Positions 1 through 9,486 of a DNA stretch of 64,000 nucleotides are shown piece after piece. The notes beneath the pieces are model-generated. The model did not search any database and was not told where the DNA came from. It worked only from the letters and a program-made list of their open reading frames with translations. Location: contig JACKEJ010000008.1 of the NCBI GenBank assembly GCA_020633055.1, positions 434,001 to 498,000 on the forward strand. Direction: 5' to 3'. Positions within the stretch are counted from its first letter, which is position 1, and each line of letters opens with the position of its first letter. Source of the DNA: Sandaracinaceae bacterium. GTDB taxonomy: Bacteria; Myxococcota_A; Polyangia; Polyangiales; Houyiibacteriaceae. The position numbers were made by a program, and so were the translations under genes.

Positions 1-2876
1 GCGATCTCTCGCTGAAGCTGGGCCTCGCGCCCGGGCGCGGCGTGGTGGAGCTGGTCGAGGCAGCGCTCGCCGAGCGACCCGACGCCGAGATCATCGTCAA
101 GACGCACCCCGACGTCGTCGCGGGCCGCCGGGGCGAGAGTCCTTCGCGGGTCCTCCAGCACGCCCGGGTGCGCCTGGTGACCGCCGCCGCGAACCCCATC
201 GCAATGCTCGAGCAGGTCGACGAGGTGTTCGTGATGACGTCCCTCCTGGGCTTCGAGGCGCTCCTCATGGGCCTGCCGGTAACGTGCTTCGGCGCGCCGT
301 TCTACGCGGGCTGGGGGGTCACCACGGACAGGGTCGCCACCCCTCGGCGCAACACGAAGCGGAGCGTCGAGCAGATCTTCGCAGCCGCTTATCTGCGCTA
401 CGCGCGCTACGTGGACCCGGTGACGGGCGCGCCCGCCGAGCTGGAGCGGGTCATCGAGCACGTCGCGACGCAGACCGGAGCCGCAGGCGAGCGCGCGCCT
501 GTCATCGCGCTGGGGTTCTCACTGTGGAAGCGAGGGTTCCTGGACGCGTTCCTCGATGGCGTCGGCGGGCAGGTGTCCCATGCGCGCGACGCAGTTGCTG
601 CCGAGGGCGCCGGCGTGCCGCGAGGTGCCACGTTGGTCGTGTGGGGCGCGACGGTGGACCCCGCGGTGGAAGCGCTCGCGGCGCGCCACGGTGCGCGCGT
701 GGCCCGGATGGAGGATGGGTTCCTGCGCAGCGTGGGGCTCGGCTCGGACCTCTACGCGCCAGCGTCCTTGGTGGTGGACACCCGCGGCATCTACTACGAC
801 CCCACGCGCCCCAGCGACCTCGAGCACCTGCTCGCGACGCGGACGTTCGACGAGCGGGAGCGGACGCGCGCCGCGCGGCTGCGAGAGCGCATCGTCCTGT
901 CGGGGGTGAGCAAGTACAACGCCGCTCGGGGACGCACGCTGCAAGCCGCGCACGCGGCGGCGACCGGGAGGCGCGTGGTACTGGTGGTGGGGCAGGTCGA
1001 GGACGACGCGTCGATTCGCCTCGGGTGTGTCGACGTGCGCACCAACACCGAGCTCCTGCGCGCGGCGCGCGCGGCGTGCCCAGACGCGTTTCTGGTCTGG
1101 AAGCCGCACCCCGACGTCACCAGCGGCAACCGGCGCGGCCGGGTAGACCCTGCGGTGGTCGCAGAGCTCAGCGATGAGGTGGCCGAGGACGTGGCCATCG
1201 CGGCGTGCCTGAACGTGGCCGACGAGGTGCACACGATGACGTCGTTGGTGGGCTTCGAGGCGCTGCTGCGTGAGAAGGACGTCGTGGTCTACGGACTGCC
1301 CTTCTACGCCGGCTGGGGCCTCACGCGTGACCGCCACGCACACCCGCGCCGCACGCGGCGCCTGTCCCTGGACGAGCTGGTACACGCGACCCTGATCGAC
1401 TACCCGGTGTACGTGGATCCGGTCACCGAGACCCGCACGAACGCGGAGGCCATCGTCGGGCGCCTCGAGCAGAGCCTCCGGTCGCGCGGCTCCGTGAAGG
1501 GTGATCGCATCGCCAACAGCTGGGGCGGGCGCCAAGCGCGCAAGCTCGGGAACCTCGCGCGCTACGCCCTACGCAGCGACCCGCGGGGGGCGCGCCTGCT
1601 CCGTGAAGCGTCGTCGGTGGCGGGGACGCTGCTGGGGAAAACTACGCCGAGCTCGGCGACGACTCCCACCCTGCCCGACTTCGGGGTCACCCACGCGCTG
1701 TTGCTGCAGGGGCCGGCCGGGCCGTTCTTCTGGCGGCTGGGGCGCGAGCTGCGCCAACACGGCATCGAGGTTACCAAGGTGAACCTCCACGCGGGGGACG
1801 CCATCTTCTACCCCGCGCCGAACGCCGTGTCGTACCGGGGCACGCTGGACGAGTTCGGCGGGTGGATCGCCCATGAGATGCGCGAGCGACGCGTGGACGG
1901 AATCTTCCTGTTCGGAGACTGCCGCGCGTACCACCTAGCCGCCATCGAGGCCGCGCGAGCCGCTGGGGTCGCGGTGTGGGTGTTCGAGGAGGGCTACCTG
2001 CGGCCCGACTGGCTCACGTACGAGCGGGACGGCGTCAACGGGCACAGCCGGATGAGCCGCGACCCAGAGTACTACGTCTCCGCCTATCGTGCGGCGGGCT
2101 GTCCACCCGAGCCGCCAGTCCTTCCAGTGGGGGACACGTTCACGCTCGCGGCCTGGTACTCGACCCTCAACGCGGTGGCGTACACCTTCGCCAACCAGGC
2201 GTTCCCGGCCTACCAGCACCACCGCAACCTGAACGCCCTCTACCACGCGCGCAGCTGGGTGACGGGAGCCGCGCGCAAGCAGTACTACGCCCGCCGTGAA
2301 CGAGGCGTGCTCGAAGAGATCCTGGAGCGCTTCGATGGACGCTTCTTCTTCGTCCCGCTCCAGGTGCACTGCGATTTCCAGATCCAGCACTCGTCGTACG
2401 ACGACGTCACCGACTTCATCCACGAGGTCGTGGCATCGTTCGCAGGCCACGCACCGCGGGACCATGCGCTAGTGCTCAAGCACCACCCCATGGACCGCCC
2501 CTTCCGCGACTACAGCGCGCTGTTCCGCGCGCTACGCCGGGACCACGGTCTGGACGGTCGCCTCTACTACATCCACGACCAACACCTGCCCACCCTGCTC
2601 AAGCACGCGCGTGGCTGCGTCACCATCAACAGCACCGTGGGGCTGTCGGCGATCCACCATCGAACCCCAACCAAGGTCATGGGCAAGGCCATCTACGACA
2701 TGCCGGGGCTGACTCACCAAGGCGATCTCGAGAGCATGTGGGACGCGCCAGAGATGGTGAACGTGGAGACGTATCAAGCGTTCCGCTGGTGGCTGCTAGA
2801 GCACAATCAGGCGAACGGGAACATCATGAATCGCCTCCCGACTGTTCAGAGCCCTACGGGAGTGCTCTGGCGGTGA
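1..2876 (+). CDS. kpsC/kpsS: Capsule beta-Kdo transferase, KpsC-KpsS fusion (5' end outside window)
   Basis: Likely builds the poly-Kdo linker on the lipid anchor of an ABC-exported (group 2 type) capsule, at the inner membrane. The frame is open to the left edge, so the true start lies outside; 957 residues are visible. Counting from the GTG at 42, a first module ends near residue 150 (KTHPDVVAGRRG, TSLLGFEALLMGLPV, APFYAGWG). A second copy of the same fold covers about 155-490 (GFSLWKRGFL, KPHPDVTSGNRRG, TSLVGFEALL, LPFYAGWG). This is the two-module KpsC layout. Residues about 550-944 match KpsS (LLLQGPAGPFFWRLG, FEEGYLRPDWLTYERDG, KHHPMDRPF, INSTVGLSAIHH). KpsC and KpsS are normally separate proteins, so the fusion is unusual. 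The next gene follows 31 bases downstream on the same strand. Confidence 0.9.
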   Translation, partial: DLSLKLGLAPGRGVVELVEAALAERPDAEIIVKTHPDVVAGRRGESPSRVLQHARVRLVTAAANPIAMLEQVDEVFVMTSLLGFEALLMGLPVTCFGAPFYAGWGVTTDRVATPRRNTKRSVEQIFAAAYLRYARYVDPVTGAPAELERVIEHVATQTGAAGERAPVIALGFSLWKRGFLDAFLDGVGGQVSHARDAVAAEGAGVPRGATLVVWGATVDPAVEALAARHGARVARMEDGFLRSVGLGSDLYAPASLVVDTRGIYYDPTRPSDLEHLLATRTFDERERTRAARLRERIVLSGVSKYNAARGRTLQAAHAAATGRRVVLVVGQVEDDASIRLGCVDVRTNTELLRAARAACPDAFLVWKPHPDVTSGNRRGRVDPAVVAELSDEVAEDVAIAACLNVADEVHTMTSLVGFEALLREKDVVVYGLPFYAGWGLTRDRHAHPRRTRRLSLDELVHATLIDYPVYVDPVTETRTNAEAIVGRLEQSLRSRGSVKGDRIANSWGGRQARKLGNLARYALRSDPRGARLLREASSVAGTLLGKTTPSSATTPTLPDFGVTHALLLQGPAGPFFWRLGRELRQHGIEVTKVNLHAGDAIFYPAPNAVSYRGTLDEFGGWIAHEMRERRVDGIFLFGDCRAYHLAAIEAARAAGVAVWVFEEGYLRPDWLTYERDGVNGHSRMSRDPEYYVSAYRAAGCPPEPPVLPVGDTFTLAAWYSTLNAVAYTFANQAFPAYQHHRNLNALYHARSWVTGAARKQYYARRERGVLEEILERFDGRFFFVPLQVHCDFQIQHSSYDDVTDFIHEVVASFAGHAPRDHALVLKHHPMDRPFRDYSALFRALRRDHGLDGRLYYIHDQHLPTLLKHARGCVTINSTVGLSAIHHRTPTKVMGKAIYDMPGLTHQGDLESMWDAPEMVNVETYQAFRWWLLEHNQANGNIMNRLPTVQSPTGVLWR

Positions 2877-2907
2877 CAGCCATCACGACCTCAACCTGGA
2901 CCATGCG

Positions 2908-3870
2908 ATGGTGATGACACGACTTCCCTCCAACGACCCGCGCGCGCGGCGGGGCACTCTGCTCACACTCGTGGCACTGGCACTGGTTGGGTGCGGCTCG
3001 AGCGGATCGGCCTCCTCCGCCACCCTACAGCGCGCCGCCCCGGACACGACAAGCAGTGCCATCAAGCTCCCGCTCTTCAGCGTCGTGGAGCTACGCGTCA
3101 TGTCACTCAACATCCGCTACGACCGAGGACAGGATGGAGCGAACGGGTGGGAGCACCGCGCACGGGCGCTCTCGGAGACAATTATCCGGTCTGGCGCGGA
3201 CATCGTGGGCATCCAGGAGGGCTCGCGCCCGCAGCTCGAGGATATCGTCCGGTGGGCACCGCAGTACTCCTTCCTCGGAGTTGGGAGCGCACAAGGTGAC
3301 GCGCGGGGCGTGCACGCTGCCATCCTGTTGCGGAACGGGCGTTTTCGCATCCTCGATCGTGGGGTGTTCTGGATATCGAGTTCGCCCGCGGTCCCGGGGT
3401 CACGCAGCTGGGGCAACGAGGAGCCGCGCATGTGCTCCTGGGTCCACGTCCAGTTGAGCGACAGCCCCGACGACGTCTGGTTCTTCAACACACACCTGGA
3501 TCATCGAGCCGTCGAGTCACGTCGTGAAGGCCTCCGGCTCATCGCGAGCCGACTGCCACGGGATGCGCACGCGAACGTGATCGTCGGGGGCGACTTCAAC
3601 CTGACGGAAGACGATCCGGCGCTCGCCGAGTTCGCCGCCTCCACCGGGCTGCGGGACGCCTACCGTAGCGTCCATCCCACCCGCTCCGCATCGGAGGGGA
3701 CGTATCATGGCTTTCGCTCCAACACGGACGGTAGGCGAATCGACTTCCTGTTCGTGAGCGACGAGTTCCACATCCAGGACACCGAGATCTTTCGTCACAG
3801 CGAGGGCGAGCCCCCACCGTCGGATCACTTTCCCGTCCTCTCGCGCCTCCAGCTCCCAAGCTACCGGTAG
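2908..3870 (+). CDS. Endonuclease/exonuclease/phosphatase-fold lipoprotein
   Basis: A 320-residue metal-dependent phosphoesterase-fold protein that is probably exported and lipidated: the N-terminus has a hydrophobic stretch ending in a lipobox (ALVGC, Cys near residue 29). EEP-superfamily landmarks occur in order: MSLNIRYD, GADIVGIQEG (metal-binding Glu), NTHLDH (His), VIVGGDFNLT (Asp/Asn pair), RIDFLFV and SDHFPV (catalytic His near the end). All key residues look intact, so it should be active. The substrate could be nucleic acid, a phospholipid or a sugar phosphate; the sequence does not say. ATG at 2914 is an alternative start. It follows the KpsC-KpsS gene and converges on the polymerase operon, so an accessory role in the capsule locus is possible but unproven. 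Confidence 0.82.
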   Translation: MVMTRLPSNDPRARRGTLLTLVALALVGCGSSGSASSATLQRAAPDTTSSAIKLPLFSVVELRVMSLNIRYDRGQDGANGWEHRARALSETIIRSGADIVGIQEGSRPQLEDIVRWAPQYSFLGVGSAQGDARGVHAAILLRNGRFRILDRGVFWISSSPAVPGSRSWGNEEPRMCSWVHVQLSDSPDDVWFFNTHLDHRAVESRREGLRLIASRLPRDAHANVIVGGDFNLTEDDPALAEFAASTGLRDAYRSVHPTRSASEGTYHGFRSNTDGRRIDFLFVSDEFHIQDTEIFRHSEGEPPPSDHFPVLSRLQLPSYR

Positions 3871-3931
3871 GATTTCGCCGAGCCCGCGTGGGAAATTGGG
3901 CGAGCGTCCAGCCGAAGGTACGGAGGGACTC

Positions 3932-6900
3932 TCAGTCGTTGGACGCAGGACGTCCACCTCGCTCCCACCCGAGAACGTTTCGGTAGAATCCCTTCACGGC
4001 CTCATCGATGTACGCCGCGTGGTCGAAGTCGCCGGCACGTGCCCGGCCCTCGAGAGCGTTCGTCATGCCACGTACGAGACCCTCTTCGCTGTTCTCGACG
4101 ATCTCACCGTACGAGTCCCCGAGCACATCGTGGGCGGGGGGAAAGTCGGTACAAACAATGGGCACACCGAGGACCATAGCCTCCAGAAGCACCAATCCTT
4201 GGCCTTCGTGGTGCGAGGGAAGCACGAACAGGTCGGCGCGTCGGAGGAAGGGAAACGGGTTCGGGCGTAAGCCTGGAAGGGCGACTCTTTCGGAAAGCCC
4301 GAGCCCTTTTACGAGATCCTCCAAGACGCCGCGAGAAGGCCCTTCACCTAGGATCAAGAGTCGGGCGTTGGGGTGTGTCGACAGGATCCGCGAGAACGCA
4401 TGAATGAGCCGTTCGTGGCCCTTCTCTGGGGAGAGCCTACCGATAGCCAGAAACACGAAATCGCCTCCTGAGAACACGGAGGCCACTGGATCCTCAGATA
4501 GGTCTTCGCGCGAGCGGTTGATGATCTCGGCGGCGTCAATGGCGTTGTCGCAGAACCGATGCTCCGGCATGGGAAAGTCGTAGGTATGCGCAAGCTTCTC
4601 GAGATTGAGATCGCGCGTTCGCCGAGATACGGACACGAGGGAGTCGTAGTATCGGTAGATCCGAAACGTCCCCGCAAGAGACGGAAACTTGAGCTCGTGT
4701 TCACCTCGCATGTCGTTGTGCTGATACATGACGTGGCGCTCAGCACCAATGTTACCCATGAGCGATGGCCAGAAATGGCCATAACCGTCGAAGTTTACTG
4801 CACAATCGAATGCGCTTTCGCCAAAGAGCCTACGCGCCTCCCGCCGAAACGCTCGCTCGTAGATTGACCAGAGCGGGCGCGAGGGAAGGTCGTTGTGCGC
4901 AGATTGGTGTTGGATGGCATGGCGCTCATCGAGCGTGACGTTCATCCGTCCGTTGCGACCGAAGATACGCACGCGCCTCCCCAGCCTAGACAGCAACTCG
5001 ATACGTTCAGGCTGTTTGCGTACGCCGTCAGGTTCGACGATCACTACTGCCTCCAGATCGACATCATGCTCGAGTTGCTTCGCCAGGCTAGTGAACGATG
5101 CGGTGATTCCGTTGGCGGAAAATAGCCCTGCGTAGAAGATCACTGAGCGCGTCGACGAACGGCGACGGACTACGGTACCGCCTCCGGTCTTATCGTAGAA
5201 GAAAAAATCTACCACTCTGTCAGCACTATGCCCATCCTCTACTGCACAGTACGCAGAGACGGCACGTTCATATTTTGGCGCAACGTCGTCCACATCGCAT
5301 TCCAATGCAGTAGCAACAACGGACGCCAGAGAAGACCGGCTTTCGCACAACATGCCTGGCAGATCCTCTCTATCAATGTACAGACCACGGTCTCTTTTGT
5401 ACTCCTCGAAGTCGTATATGTAGTGCACGATTGGGCGGCGCGTGGGAAGGAAGTCGATCACGACGCTGGAGTAGTCGGACACGAGCACATCTGTAATCGC
5501 GAGCAGATCGTTCGTATCGACCGTTGAAGGAGGAATCGCGGACACCACTGTGTCGCATGCGTCGTCATATGATCCGAAGTAGTGTCCGCGATAGAGAACA
5601 TGGCAACCCGCGGAACGGATCGCTGCGACATCCTGCCGGACACTCTCTATGTCATCCTCCACGTTTCCAACTGAACCGCGGAACGTCGGTGCATATAGCA
5701 CCACAGGCGCGCCGTCGGCTACCCCAAGCCTGCGCCGCAGTTCGCGCCTTTCTTCCGCGCCCATCGAGAGCGTCGCGTCGACGCGAGGGTATCCGGTTTC
5801 GGCCAATACCCCGGGAAATACGCCTCCAACTTCGAACGACTCGAGGAGCACGTTCGAAGTGTGCTCATTACCACTGATAATATGCGTACAGTGCAGAAAG
5901 TTCCGCGCGATGTTCCGCCACCCGATGAAGTCGTTCGAGACGTCTCTACCGAGCGTCTTGAGCGGCGTTCCGTGCCACGTGTTGAGGTACAACTGATCCG
6001 ATCTTCTGATGAAGTACGAAGAAAACGACGTATTGTTGATCAAGTACTTCGCGGTCGCGAGGTGACGCATATACGTATCGCACTCGCGTTTGATGAAGAT
6101 GACGTTGCGACGACTTAGGTACTCACTTGGAACGACGTTAACGTCGTTGATAGGCCATATGTGAACCCAATCTGCAAACCTCGGATCTTCAACGATGGAT
6201 CGGAAGATCGCGAGCGGATTGCAAGCCATGGATCGACCGTGAAAGCTCTCGTATAGAACCGTTCTATCGCGAACGTGAAGCGTCTCGATATGTTCCGTAT
6301 AATGGACGACGCGACGTAGACCTCTATCTGATCTGAGTACGTTGTCTGAAACGCCAATTGGTCGACGCAGCTGGCGTGTATCCAAGAACGCCTCGACCGC
6401 ATCCGCAAGTCGCCCGGCTCCAAACAGGGTGACGCCACGTCGGTAGCAAAGCGTGGGCTGGTGAGTGGGAAACCGCGCCAACGCATGCCAGTAGCTCTCT
6501 GCGGCGAGCTCCCACTCGCCACGGCGCTCGTGCGCCTCGGCGAGCTGTCGGAACACGTCTGGGTCCGTAGTGTCTTGCGTTAGGTGCGCGACCAACTCCG
6601 CGATCGACCGCTCGTCTCCCGTGAGCGCTGGGAGGTCCGTCTCCGGATGGGACAGCAGAAAGGCCTCACATGCGTCCTCGTAGCGCCCGATTTGCGCCAA
6701 GCAGTAGCCCTGGCGATAGCGCCAGAAGTAGTGGGGCCCACGAAGCGTGGACGCCGCGAGACCGTACGCGTCGGCGGCCGAGGACCAACGTTCGAGGCCC
6801 TCGCGCATCGACCCAAGGCGGCCCGCCCACTGCGTCTGCGACGGGTCGAGTGCCAGGGCCTGCTCGTACGCACTGGCCGACTCGGCATACTCGTGGCAGC

Positions 6901-7597
6901 GGTCGAGTGCGCGCGCCAGGCGATGGACGAGCTCCGCATCTGCGGGACGCGCTGAAACCGCGTCCCTGAACGCTCGGACTGCATCGCCCCACAGACCGAT
7001 GCGCTCGTGAAAGACACCGATGCCGAAGCGCGCGCTGTCGAGCTTGCGATCCGCGGCGATCGCGCGCGCGTAGGCTTCCCGCGCGTTGTTGTCGTTCCCA
7101 GCCCGCTCCCACGCGAGACCGTGCCGATAGTGCCACTGTGACCTGCGAGGTCGGATCGCGGCTGCGGACGAGAAGGCGTGCGCGGCCTGCTCGTAGTGCT
7201 GCATGGCCTCGCGGGCCCGGCCAAGACGGTGCCAGAGCCAAGGACTCGTTGGCTTGGCCGCGACCGCCGCCTCGAGGGACTCGATCTCCAACCACCGGTT
7301 TTTCCGCCGCCGAAAGAGCCGGGCCAGCCGGTCGTGGTAGTGGGCTGCGTCAGGAAACCTGTGGGCCGCCCCTCGGTAAACCTCCTCGGCGTCGACCCAA
7401 CGACGTTGGCGCTCGAGCCCTATGCCAAGCAGGCGGAGGCGGAGGTGCTCAGCGCTCGACGGCGCTTCGAAACGCGAGAGAAACGATGTGGCACCGCCCC
7501 AGAACGTGGCGGAGAGCGCTTTGAATCGCGGCGCGACCTTCTTGTAGTAGGGGTGCTTCTTGATCTTGGCGGTGGAGCGAGTGAGGCTCGACTTCAT
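3932..7597 (-). CDS. TPR / TagF-like / GT4 multidomain capsule polymerase candidate
   Basis: A 1221-residue cytoplasmic or membrane-associated polymerase candidate. Residues about 60-375 are tandem TPR repeats. Residues about 440-790 are a CDP-glycerol glycerophosphotransferase (TagF/TagB) domain: ESFHGRSMACNP, NTWHGTPLKTLG, VLYAPTFRG, YRGHYF, VSDYSSVVIDFL. Residues about 818-1200 are a GT4 glycosyltransferase: GRLSPEKGHERLI, LLILGEGPSR and the nucleotide-sugar motif HHEGQGLVLLEAM. TagF-like plus GT plus TPR is the layout of the polymerases known to make teichoic-acid-like capsules in Neisseria meningitidis and Actinobacillus pleuropneumoniae. The upstream TagD-like gene would supply CDP-glycerol. 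The TPR part is clearly GC-richer than the enzymatic part, suggesting a mosaic origin. It is the last gene of a three-gene minus-strand run, 33 bases after the LicD-like gene. Polymer structure cannot be read from the sequence. Confidence 0.85.
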   Translation of the reverse strand: MKSSLTRSTAKIKKHPYYKKVAPRFKALSATFWGGATSFLSRFEAPSSAEHLRLRLLGIGLERQRRWVDAEEVYRGAAHRFPDAAHYHDRLARLFRRRKNRWLEIESLEAAVAAKPTSPWLWHRLGRAREAMQHYEQAAHAFSSAAAIRPRRSQWHYRHGLAWERAGNDNNAREAYARAIAADRKLDSARFGIGVFHERIGLWGDAVRAFRDAVSARPADAELVHRLARALDRCHEYAESASAYEQALALDPSQTQWAGRLGSMREGLERWSSAADAYGLAASTLRGPHYFWRYRQGYCLAQIGRYEDACEAFLLSHPETDLPALTGDERSIAELVAHLTQDTTDPDVFRQLAEAHERRGEWELAAESYWHALARFPTHQPTLCYRRGVTLFGAGRLADAVEAFLDTRQLRRPIGVSDNVLRSDRGLRRVVHYTEHIETLHVRDRTVLYESFHGRSMACNPLAIFRSIVEDPRFADWVHIWPINDVNVVPSEYLSRRNVIFIKRECDTYMRHLATAKYLINNTSFSSYFIRRSDQLYLNTWHGTPLKTLGRDVSNDFIGWRNIARNFLHCTHIISGNEHTSNVLLESFEVGGVFPGVLAETGYPRVDATLSMGAEERRELRRRLGVADGAPVVLYAPTFRGSVGNVEDDIESVRQDVAAIRSAGCHVLYRGHYFGSYDDACDTVVSAIPPSTVDTNDLLAITDVLVSDYSSVVIDFLPTRRPIVHYIYDFEEYKRDRGLYIDREDLPGMLCESRSSLASVVATALECDVDDVAPKYERAVSAYCAVEDGHSADRVVDFFFYDKTGGGTVVRRRSSTRSVIFYAGLFSANGITASFTSLAKQLEHDVDLEAVVIVEPDGVRKQPERIELLSRLGRRVRIFGRNGRMNVTLDERHAIQHQSAHNDLPSRPLWSIYERAFRREARRLFGESAFDCAVNFDGYGHFWPSLMGNIGAERHVMYQHNDMRGEHELKFPSLAGTFRIYRYYDSLVSVSRRTRDLNLEKLAHTYDFPMPEHRFCDNAIDAAEIINRSREDLSEDPVASVFSGGDFVFLAIGRLSPEKGHERLIHAFSRILSTHPNARLLILGEGPSRGVLEDLVKGLGLSERVALPGLRPNPFPFLRRADLFVLPSHHEGQGLVLLEAMVLGVPIVCTDFPPAHDVLGDSYGEIVENSEEGLVRGMTNALEGRARAGDFDHAAYIDEAVKGFYRNVLGWERGGRPASND

Positions 7598-7630
7598 GGA
7601 CTACCCGTTGGTCGTTCGAAGGGGGGACGG

Positions 7631-8956
7631 CTAGCGGACGCTGCGGCGCAGGAGGTCCGATACAGGCTCCTCGTAGCGGTTCAACGCTGCGGTGTAGAAC
7701 GCGAGTCTGCTTGTAGACCCTGAGTGGATGGCGTCAAACAACGCGCGATAGGCGCCGACGACTAGCTCGTCCTGGTTGATGACCTCGCCATTGGGTGTGT
7801 CGAACGCCGAGTCGAAGGTCTTTCGTGGGGTGCGCCAGTCACCGTAGTTCTCAGTCAAGTAGCGGTCATGGTCGCTGGGCGTGAGAAAGCTCGTACCGAG
7901 GAACGGTCGCTCGACGAGCTCGAAGGGCGAGTTGTGCCAGGTCATCTTGACGCCACCGTGTGCGTAGTCATCCTCGGACCGACTGTGCACGAAGACGTCG
8001 ACGCCAACGCCCGAGAGGTGCTTGAGTCGAATCGTGCGGTCTGAGCGCGACGGCTGCACCAAGAACTGGCCGGCGCCCCGGAGAGTGGACAAGAGGAAGC
8101 TGCGGTCGACATCGTCCCAGACCCCAACGTCCACGTCGTTGTCGTGGGCGAGCAGACGGCCTTCCCTCATGCAGCCCAGCAGCGTGCCGCTCACCAGGAA
8201 CATCGGGATGTTGGCTTGTTGCAGCGTAGCCGCAACGTCGAGGAGTGCGCGCTCCGCGCGGTCGGTTCGATACACCTTGGGACGCGTGGCGTCTGCCGAT
8301 GGACGCGAATCGCGGGCGTTGAGCTCGAGAATCTGGCGTCGCCAAACGTGTCTTGCGAACTCGTAGGCGCCGGCACGTTGGGCGCCCAATGACAGATGCC
8401 GCGCAATGTGGCGGTTGTCACGCGCACGGCCGGTGTAGCGATCGCCGACACGCGACCAGTTCGCGAGAAGCCGCGCGAAATCGTCGAGGTCTTCAACCAA
8501 GTTGGCCATCTCCAGCCAAGTCTTGACGCGGTCGCACACTGCGAGGAGGGCCTCCAGGACACGCCACGCAGACTCCTTGCATCCGGTCTCCGCTAGACAG
8601 CGCGCCAGCAGATACGAACCCTCCTCGTGATGTGGATGGTCATAGAGGAGGTTCGACAGGTGCGTGATGCAGGCGTCGTACTCGCCGAAGTAGGCATGGC
8701 TCTGCGCGAGATAGAAGCTACCCGCGGGGTTGCGCGCGCCGTGCAGTAGCGCATGCGCGGCCTCTCGCGCGGCTGCGTGGTTGCCAGCGGCGAGTTCGCG
8801 CTCCGAGGTCAGCGCGAGGGGAAACCCGCGCGAAAGTAAACTCCCATGGGTCGCCCGCCATGCCTTCCGGACTTCTTCACGGTCGGCCGAACGCAACGCC
8901 ACGAGTGCCTGGAGATTCGACCACAGCCCGTGACGTCGCGGATCTTCGCCCGTCAT
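7631..8956 (-). CDS. LicD-like phosphotransferase with helical-repeat N-terminus
   Basis: A 441-residue protein. Residues about 1-230 are alpha-helical and repeat-like (TPR-type spacing, e.g. FYLAQSHAYFGEYDACITHL). The C-terminal part carries the nucleotidyltransferase-fold core of LicD/fukutin-like enzymes: SGTLLGCMREGRLL followed by HDNDVDVGVWDD, whose acidic residues bind metal. LicD proteins attach phosphocholine or polyol-phosphate groups to surface glycans, so here it may decorate the capsule polymer with a CDP-activated group. ATG at 8956 overlaps the TGA of the upstream TagD-like gene by one base (TGATG); a GTG three bases earlier is the alternative. Tight coupling to the cytidylyltransferase supports a shared pathway. 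Acceptor and donor are unknown. Confidence 0.75.
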   Translation of the reverse strand: MTGEDPRRHGLWSNLQALVALRSADREEVRKAWRATHGSLLSRGFPLALTSERELAAGNHAAAREAAHALLHGARNPAGSFYLAQSHAYFGEYDACITHLSNLLYDHPHHEEGSYLLARCLAETGCKESAWRVLEALLAVCDRVKTWLEMANLVEDLDDFARLLANWSRVGDRYTGRARDNRHIARHLSLGAQRAGAYEFARHVWRRQILELNARDSRPSADATRPKVYRTDRAERALLDVAATLQQANIPMFLVSGTLLGCMREGRLLAHDNDVDVGVWDDVDRSFLLSTLRGAGQFLVQPSRSDRTIRLKHLSGVGVDVFVHSRSEDDYAHGGVKMTWHNSPFELVERPFLGTSFLTPSDHDRYLTENYGDWRTPRKTFDSAFDTPNGEVINQDELVVGAYRALFDAIHSGSTSRLAFYTAALNRYEEPVSDLLRRSVR

Positions 8957-9375
8957 CACTGTGCTTCGCGGTCGCGAGTCGGTGAACCGGTGCGCACCTG
9001 CTGGCGCACCAAGGTGGTCGAGATGTCCTTGGTGCGAGGTAGGTAGACGACCTCACAGAACTCACGGAGTTCGTCGAACTTTCCCTCCCAGTCGTCACCC
9101 ATGCAGAACGTGTGGACTCCGTGCGCCCCGATGTCGAGTGGCTTCTGCTCCCACGTCGACTCGGGTATGACCAGGTCCACGGAGGAAAGTGACTCGAGGA
9201 TCTCCTTGCGCTCGTCATACGGAATCACTGTCCTCTTGCCCTTCATCTCGGAGTTGAACTCGTCCGTCGATAGTCCGACGATCAACCGTCCGCCGAGGGC
9301 ACGGGCGCGGTTCAAGAGCCGCACGTGTCCAACGTGCAGCAGGTCAAAGGTTCCATAGGTCAAGATAGTCTTCAT
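8956..9375 (-). CDS. tagD: Glycerol-3-phosphate cytidylyltransferase (TagD-like)
   Basis: A 139-residue cytidylyltransferase, the usual length for TagD. It activates a small alcohol phosphate with CTP, most likely glycerol 3-phosphate to CDP-glycerol. The class signature is present: GTFDLLHVGHVRLLNRAR (HxGH nucleotide-binding motif) and, near the C-terminus, TKDISTTLVR in the place of the RTxGISTT loop. EILESLSSVDLVIPE and the WEQK segment also fit TagD more than the phosphoethanolamine enzymes. It is the first gene of the minus-strand TagD-LicD-polymerase run and overlaps the next start by one base. Ethanolamine-phosphate or another polyol phosphate remains a possible substrate. Confidence 0.87.
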   Translation of the reverse strand: MKTILTYGTFDLLHVGHVRLLNRARALGGRLIVGLSTDEFNSEMKGKRTVIPYDERKEILESLSSVDLVIPESTWEQKPLDIGAHGVHTFCMGDDWEGKFDELREFCEVVYLPRTKDISTTLVRQQVRTGSPTRDREAQ

Positions 9376-9486
9376 GAAGGAACGATGCTGGGCGTCAGCG
9401 GGGTGGTCAAGCGGGGTGGTCGAGCCGCGCGTGGGTCGAAGCGTGGTTGTCGCGACCGTGTCCTGTAGGTTGTGGGCTCGGTGCGG

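Noticed and set aside
42..44. GTG as the start of the KpsC-KpsS gene
   Set aside because: The frame stays open to the left edge and the sequence begins in the middle of a KpsC module, so the gene must start outside.
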